Source: Devosia enhydra
GTDB taxonomy: Bacteria > Pseudomonadota > Alphaproteobacteria > Rhizobiales > Devosiaceae
Direction of reading: 5' to 3'
NCBI RefSeq assembly: GCF_900119845.1
Contig: NZ_FPKU01000001.1
Coordinates: 330,883 to 394,882 of the forward strand
DNA length: 64,000 nt
Below the pieces are notes generated by a model. That model saw only the letters and a list, made by a program, of their open reading frames with translations, was not told where the DNA came from and ran no database searches. Shown piece by piece: positions 60,062 through 64,000 of the stretch. Both the position numbers and the translations under genes were made by a program. Positions within the stretch are counted from its first letter, which is position 1; the number at the start of each line of letters is the position of its first letter.

Positions 60062-61059
60062 GCAAGCAGCTCGATGTGCGCGACGTCGATGTCGTGTTCT
60101 CCGGCGGCTTCGGCGGCCGCATCAAGAACAAAGCGCTGAGCGAGATTTCGCTGTCGGTGGGCGGCAAGCGCCCCTCCATCACCGCTGTGGTGGGCGAGAG
60201 CGGTTCGGGCAAATCCACGCTCATCCGCCTGCTGCTCGGCTTCCAGGCGCCCTCGCGCGGCGCCGTGTTCTACGATGGCAAGCCCGTCGCCGGCATGGAT
60301 GCGGCAGGCCAGCGGCTGTTCCGCCGCGAGGTCCAGGCGATCTTCCAGGACCCCTTCGACGTCTTCAATCCCTTCTACAAGATCGACCATCCCCTCATCA
60401 CCCCGCTCAACAATTTCGGCCTCGTGCGCTCGCGCGACGAAGCCTATGCCAGGATCGAGAAGACCATCGCGCGGGTGGGGCTGAGGCCTGAAGAGACGCT
60501 TGGCAAATACCCCCACCAGCTTTCGGGCGGGCAGCGCCAGCGCGTCATGATCGCCCGGGCCCTGCTGCTCGAGCCGCAGATCATCCTTGCCGACGAGCCC
60601 GTCTCGATGGTCGATGCGTCGCTGCGCTCCACCATCCTCGAAATCCTCTTCAACATGTATCGCGAGGAGAGCATTTCGCTGATCTACGTCACCCACGATC
60701 TCGCCACCGCCTATCAGGTGGCCGAGACCATCGTGGTGCTTTATCGCGGGCAGGTGATGGAGGTCGGCGCCGCCGACGATGTCATCCACCGCCCCCGCCA
60801 CCCCTATACCAAGGCTTTGATCGAAGCCGTGCCCTCTCCCGACCCCGATGTGCCGTGGGATCTCGACAATCCAGAAGCAGGGGAAGCCGAGCGCCGGGCG
60901 CTTGCCGCCTTCGATGGATCGACACGGCTCGCGCTCTTCCGCACCGATCCGCTGCGCGCCGTCGCCGCGCCCTATGATTCGCCGGGTGAGCGCGTCACCG
61001 CCGGCGCCATCCAGCAGGCGGTGAGCGAGGCGCGGCTCGCCTCCGTATCCGCTCGATGA
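60058..61059 (+). CDS. ABC importer ATPase 2, DppF type
   Basis: 333-residue second ATPase. Walker A G-E-S-G-S-G-K-S-T (about 45-53), Q-loop in I-F-Q-D-P-F-D-V-F-N-P-F, signature L-S-G-G-Q-R-Q-R (near 157), Walker B I-I-L-A-D-E-P-V-S-M-V-D, and H-loop T-H-D-L. The C-terminal H-P-Y-T-K-A-L-I-E-A-V-P is the oligopeptide-transporter extension. Both coupling overlaps are ATGA type. Together with the binding protein, two permeases and ATPase 1 it forms one complete importer. Confidence 0.92.
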   Translation: MSKQLDVRDVDVVFSGGFGGRIKNKALSEISLSVGGKRPSITAVVGESGSGKSTLIRLLLGFQAPSRGAVFYDGKPVAGMDAAGQRLFRREVQAIFQDPFDVFNPFYKIDHPLITPLNNFGLVRSRDEAYARIEKTIARVGLRPEETLGKYPHQLSGGQRQRVMIARALLLEPQIILADEPVSMVDASLRSTILEILFNMYREESISLIYVTHDLATAYQVAETIVVLYRGQVMEVGAADDVIHRPRHPYTKALIEAVPSPDPDVPWDLDNPEAGEAERRALAAFDGSTRLALFRTDPLRAVAAPYDSPGERVTAGAIQQAVSEARLASVSAR

Positions 61060-61901
61060 TCCTCGACAGCCACACCCATGTCTGGGAGCGCTGGCCCTAC
61101 GAGCCGCCGGTCCCCGATCCGGAGAGCCGCGCCCGTGCCGGCCAGCTGCTTTACGAGATGGATCGGACCGGCGTCGAAAAATCCGTCATCATCTGCGCCC
61201 GCATCGGCGACAATGACGGCAATGTCGACCATGCCTTTTCCGAAGCCGAACGCCATCCGGGCCGCTTCGTCGTCTTCCCCGATCTCGAATGCCGCTGGTC
61301 GCACGATTACCGCACGCCCGGCGCCGCCGGCCGCCTCGAAACCGCGCTCGCGCGTTGGGACATGGCGGGCTTCACCCATTATCTCGACGATGCCGACGAT
61401 GGCGGCTGGCTCAATGACGCGGAGGGCAGGGCCTTCTTCGCCCTTGCCGACCAGCATCGCCTCATCGTCTCCATCTCGGCCTTCCCCCATCAGGTGCCTG
61501 CCATCGCCGAACTGGCGCGCCGGCATCCGCAGATGCCGATCCTCATCCACCACCGCGTCTTTCTGGGGCCCCGCACCGATCATATCGCAGGGGCCCTGCG
61601 CCACGTGCTTGCGGCGGCCGAGGTGCCCAATATCTTCGTCAAGCTTTCTGGCATGGGCAATGCTGCCGGCCCCGATGACGAATTCCCCTATCCCGGCCTC
61701 GTGTGGGCGGGGCAGGCGCTGCTGCGCGAATTCGGGCCCGCCCGCCTCGTCTGGGGGTCGGATTATCCCGTCTCGCGGCGTCACATGACCTATGCGCAGA
61801 CCGTTTCGATGGTCACGCGCCATTCCGGCATTTCGGCGCTTGACCAGACGCTGGTGATGGGCGCCACACTGGCCCGACTGCTTGAGACGCGGAGGGCCTA
61901 G
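61056..61901 (+). CDS. COG3618-type amidohydrolase/lactonase
   Basis: 281-residue TIM-barrel metal hydrolase of the amidohydrolase-2 family, which includes L-fuconolactonase and L-rhamnonolactonase. Metal motif D-S-H-T-H-V-W (about 3-9), H in I-L-I-H-H (near 167), and the late Asp in W-G-S-D-Y-P-V (about 231-237). It would hydrolyse the aldonolactone to the aldonate that the dehydratase consumes. The ATG overlaps the ATPase stop by 4 nt. Substrate is inferred from context. Confidence 0.83.
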   Translation: MILDSHTHVWERWPYEPPVPDPESRARAGQLLYEMDRTGVEKSVIICARIGDNDGNVDHAFSEAERHPGRFVVFPDLECRWSHDYRTPGAAGRLETALARWDMAGFTHYLDDADDGGWLNDAEGRAFFALADQHRLIVSISAFPHQVPAIAELARRHPQMPILIHHRVFLGPRTDHIAGALRHVLAAAEVPNIFVKLSGMGNAAGPDDEFPYPGLVWAGQALLREFGPARLVWGSDYPVSRRHMTYAQTVSMVTRHSGISALDQTLVMGATLARLLETRRA

Positions 61902-61905
61902 CGAG

Positions 61906-63051
61906 GTGGACACGCAGCGACTGGCCGCAGGCGTCGGCGCCGCGATTGCCGCCGCGCTCGACGAGGATCGCATCATTGGCACCGTCGTCGCGGTGCTGTT
62001 CGATGGCCAGATGGTGCTGCTCGAAGCCGCCGGGCTGGCCGATCGCGAGGCAGAACGCCCGATAACGGCCGATGCCATCTTCCTCCTCGCCTCCTGCACC
62101 AAGCCCGTCGCCACCGCCACCGCGCTGCGGCTGGCCGAGGATGGGCTTGTCGATCTCGATGCGCCCGTCATCGATCATCTGCCCGATTTCCGCCCCCACC
62201 TTCCCGATGGCGAGGCGCCGGCGATCACGCTGCGGCACCTTCTCACCCATACATCGGGCCTGAGCTATCCCTTCCGCGAAGCGCCGGGCGGGCCCTATCA
62301 CCGCGCCAATGTCTCGAGTGGCCTCGATCAGCCTGGGCTGTCCGGCGCCGAGCAGCTGGCGCGGCTCGCCTCCGTGCCGCTGCTGTTCCGGCCCGGCGAG
62401 CGCTGGGAATATTCGCTCGGCGTCGATGTCGCCGGCCTCATGCTCGAAGCCGCCGCCGGCCAGCCGCTCGATGTTCTCGTCAAAAGCCGCATCACCGATC
62501 CGCTCGGGCTTGTCGATACGGGCTTTGCCGTCACAGATCGCAGCCGCCTCGTGGCCCATTACGGCACCAGCGATGATGGCCTGCTCGAACGCATGACCGG
62601 CACCTTCTGGCGCCCCACGCTCCAGTCCCCGGCCGCTGCCGCTCCCGAGCGCATCTTCGACCGGTCCTCTTATCTGTCGGGCGGGGCTGGCATGGCCGGC
62701 ACGGCTGCCGAGCTCGTGCGCGTCATCGATGCGCTGCGGGCAGGGGGCCATCCGCTGCTCTCCTCGGACAGCACCCGCCTCATGGTCACCGATGCCGTGC
62801 CGCACCTCCCCGACGTCATGGATATCGGCTGGAGCTATGGCCTCGGCACCCATGTGCTGCGCGATGCCATCCTTGCCGGCGGCCCTGAACGGTCCGGCGC
62901 CTTCCGCGGCTCGGGGGGCTATGGCCACATCTGGTTTGCCGATCCGGCGCTCGGGCTTTCGGTCGTCGCCCTCACCAACAGCGCGCCCGAGGGCATCCGC
63001 GGCCGCTACACCCGCGAGCTCCGGCAGGCCGTCTACGCCGCCTTCGACTGA
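61906..63051 (+). CDS. Serine hydrolase of the beta-lactamase / EstB family
   Basis: 381-residue class C beta-lactamase-fold hydrolase. The S-x-x-K nucleophile motif is S-C-T-K (near residue 62) in L-A-S-C-T-K-P-V-A, and the Y-S-L in W-E-Y-S-L-G-V-D (near 168) is in the Y-x-N position. H-T-S-G-L-S is present near 110, and a G-G-A-G-M segment and G-Y-G-H-I-W occur later. No signal peptide, so likely a cytoplasmic esterase or amidase. The GTG at 61906 with GGAGGG upstream is chosen, 4 nt after the lactonase stop. Last gene of the importer operon; natural substrate unknown, perhaps an ester-linked part of the imported compound. Confidence 0.8.
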   Translation: MDTQRLAAGVGAAIAAALDEDRIIGTVVAVLFDGQMVLLEAAGLADREAERPITADAIFLLASCTKPVATATALRLAEDGLVDLDAPVIDHLPDFRPHLPDGEAPAITLRHLLTHTSGLSYPFREAPGGPYHRANVSSGLDQPGLSGAEQLARLASVPLLFRPGERWEYSLGVDVAGLMLEAAAGQPLDVLVKSRITDPLGLVDTGFAVTDRSRLVAHYGTSDDGLLERMTGTFWRPTLQSPAAAAPERIFDRSSYLSGGAGMAGTAAELVRVIDALRAGGHPLLSSDSTRLMVTDAVPHLPDVMDIGWSYGLGTHVLRDAILAGGPERSGAFRGSGGYGHIWFADPALGLSVVALTNSAPEGIRGRYTRELRQAVYAAFD

Positions 63052-63124
63052 TCGCTGCTCGGGCGGAACCAAGCGGTTCGCCCACTGTTTCTCCTCCACA
63101 CAATAACAATGGAGGAGATACCCC

Positions 63125-63790
63125 ATGCGCCTTGCAACTTTCGCCGCGCTGCCGGCCCTTATGCTCGCTGCCGGCCTTGCCGGCCCGGCTCTGGCCCAGA
63201 CCTCGACCACCACCGAGACGGCGCCCCTCAACAGCACAGAAGCTCCGCATGCGGCGGGCCATGCGGCCACCGATACGCCCGAGCAGGCGATGGATCGCCC
63301 CACCGCCGCCGCGACCCTGATCGGGCTCGATGGCGAGACGATCGGCTCGGCCCAGTTCATGGAAACCCCCCATGGCGTGGTCATTCGCCTGACGGTCGAA
63401 GGCCTCGAAGCCGGCGAGCGGGCCATCCACCTGCATGAAAACGGCGAATGCGATGCCGCCGGCGGCTTCGAATCGGCCGGCGGCCACTTCAATCCCACCG
63501 GCGCCGCGCATGGCTATCTTAATGCCGATGGTCCACATGCCGGCGACATGCCCAACCAGTTCATCTCCGAGAGCGGCACGCTCGACATCAACATCTTCAA
63601 CCCGCTGATCAAGGTCGTGGCGGGCGAGGACAACAGCCCCGATGACGGCCGCAGCGCCATCACCGGCACCGATGTCTCCACCGCCATCATGATCCACGAT
63701 CATGCCGACGACTACATGACCGACCCGGCCGGCGATGCCGGCGGCCGCATCGCCTGCGGCGTCATCGAACTCGCCCCGCCCTTCGGCTGA
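63125..63790 (+). CDS. sodC: Periplasmic Cu/Zn superoxide dismutase
   Basis: 221 residues with a Sec signal peptide (about 1-24, ending A-L-A-Q). Metal ligands are complete: H-L-H-E-N-G-E-C (about 101-108), G-G-H-F-N-P near 120, H-A-G-D-M-P-N (near 139-145), and I-H-D-H-A-D-D-Y near 187, with the disulfide Cys in I-A-C-G-V-I. A linker rich in His/Thr/Ala follows the signal peptide. ATG 63125 follows GGAGGAG. Single gene with its own terminator. Confidence 0.94.
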   Translation: MRLATFAALPALMLAAGLAGPALAQTSTTTETAPLNSTEAPHAAGHAATDTPEQAMDRPTAAATLIGLDGETIGSAQFMETPHGVVIRLTVEGLEAGERAIHLHENGECDAAGGFESAGGHFNPTGAAHGYLNADGPHAGDMPNQFISESGTLDINIFNPLIKVVAGEDNSPDDGRSAITGTDVSTAIMIHDHADDYMTDPAGDAGGRIACGVIELAPPFG

Positions 63791-63812
63791 TCACCTCGGC
63801 ATCCAAAAACAA

Positions 63813-63839
63813 AAGGCGCTCCGCAAGGGGCGCCTTTTT
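63813..63839 (+). terminator. Rho-independent terminator of sodC
   Basis: Stem AAGGCGC (63813-63819) / GCGCCTT (63830-63836), 10-nt loop, followed by TTTTT at 63835-63839. Confidence 0.85.
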
Positions 63840-63842
63840 GCG

Positions 63843-64000
63843 TTGATCGCCCCCTCTCTCCTCAGGGGAGAAGGGACGTGGGACCCTCATCCATCGCCCG
63901 CTTCTCGGCCCCATCGCCCCCTCTCCCCTCAGGGGAGAGGGCCGGGGTGAGGGGTGCAGCCTCTCGGCTCGAGCCCATAATCTGAAACCCCCCCCCCCCC
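63843..64000. repeat. Palindromic repeats and homopolymer at the window end
   Basis: Two similar units of CCCTCTC-x-CCTCAGGGGAGA about 63 nt apart (63848-63872 and 63911-63940), related in core to the CTCTCCC/GGGAGAG repeats elsewhere. The window ends in 13 consecutive C (63988-64000). No gene is seen. Confidence 0.6.

Noticed and set aside
1..64000. tRNA, rRNA, CRISPR array, IS element or prophage
   Set aside because: No cloverleaf sequence, regularly spaced direct repeats, transposase, integrase or phage structural genes were found on either strand.

Overview
This 64 kb window is GC-rich chromosomal DNA, almost fully coding, from an alphaproteobacterium. The gene content fits the Hyphomicrobiales, and a Devosia/Pelagibacterium-like relative is my best guess. 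The reasons are an ATP12-type F1 assembly chaperone, an RpoE-ChrR sigma/anti-sigma pair, a zeaxanthin-type crt locus, a feruloyl-CoA synthetase cluster and short palindromic intergenic repeats of the rhizobial kind. No rRNA, tRNA, IS element, prophage or CRISPR array was found. The left edge cuts an HtrA/DegP protease gene. The right edge ends in a run of 13 C, which may be a contig end.

Region by region. 1-16307 is mostly housekeeping: HtrA protease, RarA, a YqiJ/flotillin pair, CrcB, an RluC-type pseudouridine synthase, a HAD phosphatase, an ATP12 chaperone, a GT1-type glycosyltransferase, an alanine/DAP-type aminotransferase, a multi-pass membrane protein, homoserine dehydrogenase with an unusual N-terminal extension, GlpX, a DUF1801 protein and a Tim44-like protein. 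RecJ follows at 16408-18192. 18203-23731 is a photo-oxidative stress island: an FAD oxidoreductase, DUF1365 and cyclopropane-fatty-acid-synthase-like genes face an rpoE-chrR-SDR operon. Both transcription units start at near-identical promoter-like elements (TGATCC, 18-nt spacer, TTGA). 23840-32901 holds a small protein, an aldo/keto reductase, a Phd-Doc toxin-antitoxin pair, a PadR-controlled RND efflux pump, and nadC-cysQ.

33129-41542 is the carotenoid locus. crtY-crtI-crtB run rightward. A tightly packed leftward operon reads crtE, ABC ATPase, ABC permease, crtZ, AAC(3)-like acetyltransferase. Together the crt genes can make zeaxanthin from isoprenyl diphosphates. The embedded ABC exporter and the acetyltransferase are not standard parts of the pathway.

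41798-49176 looks like a CoA-dependent beta-oxidative route for hydroxycinnamates (ferulate/coumarate): CoA ligase, crotonase, 3-hydroxyacyl-CoA dehydrogenase, thiolase and hotdog thioesterase, with a MarR regulator and a perfect palindrome in front of the ligase gene. A class A flavin monooxygenase and a universal stress protein follow.

50235-63051 is a catabolic island I interpret as uptake and degradation of a (sulfated) L-rhamnose-containing compound. It has a sulfatase, a Gfo/Idh dehydrogenase, an L-rhamnose mutarotase, an IclR regulator, a complete Dpp/Opp-type ABC importer, an L-rhamnonate-dehydratase-like enolase, a COG3618 lactonase-type amidohydrolase and a serine beta-lactamase-fold hydrolase. 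Two promoters, one for each rightward transcription unit, share an AGAAC-N9-CATATGTGAA element that is probably the IclR operator. A Cu/Zn superoxide dismutase closes the window.
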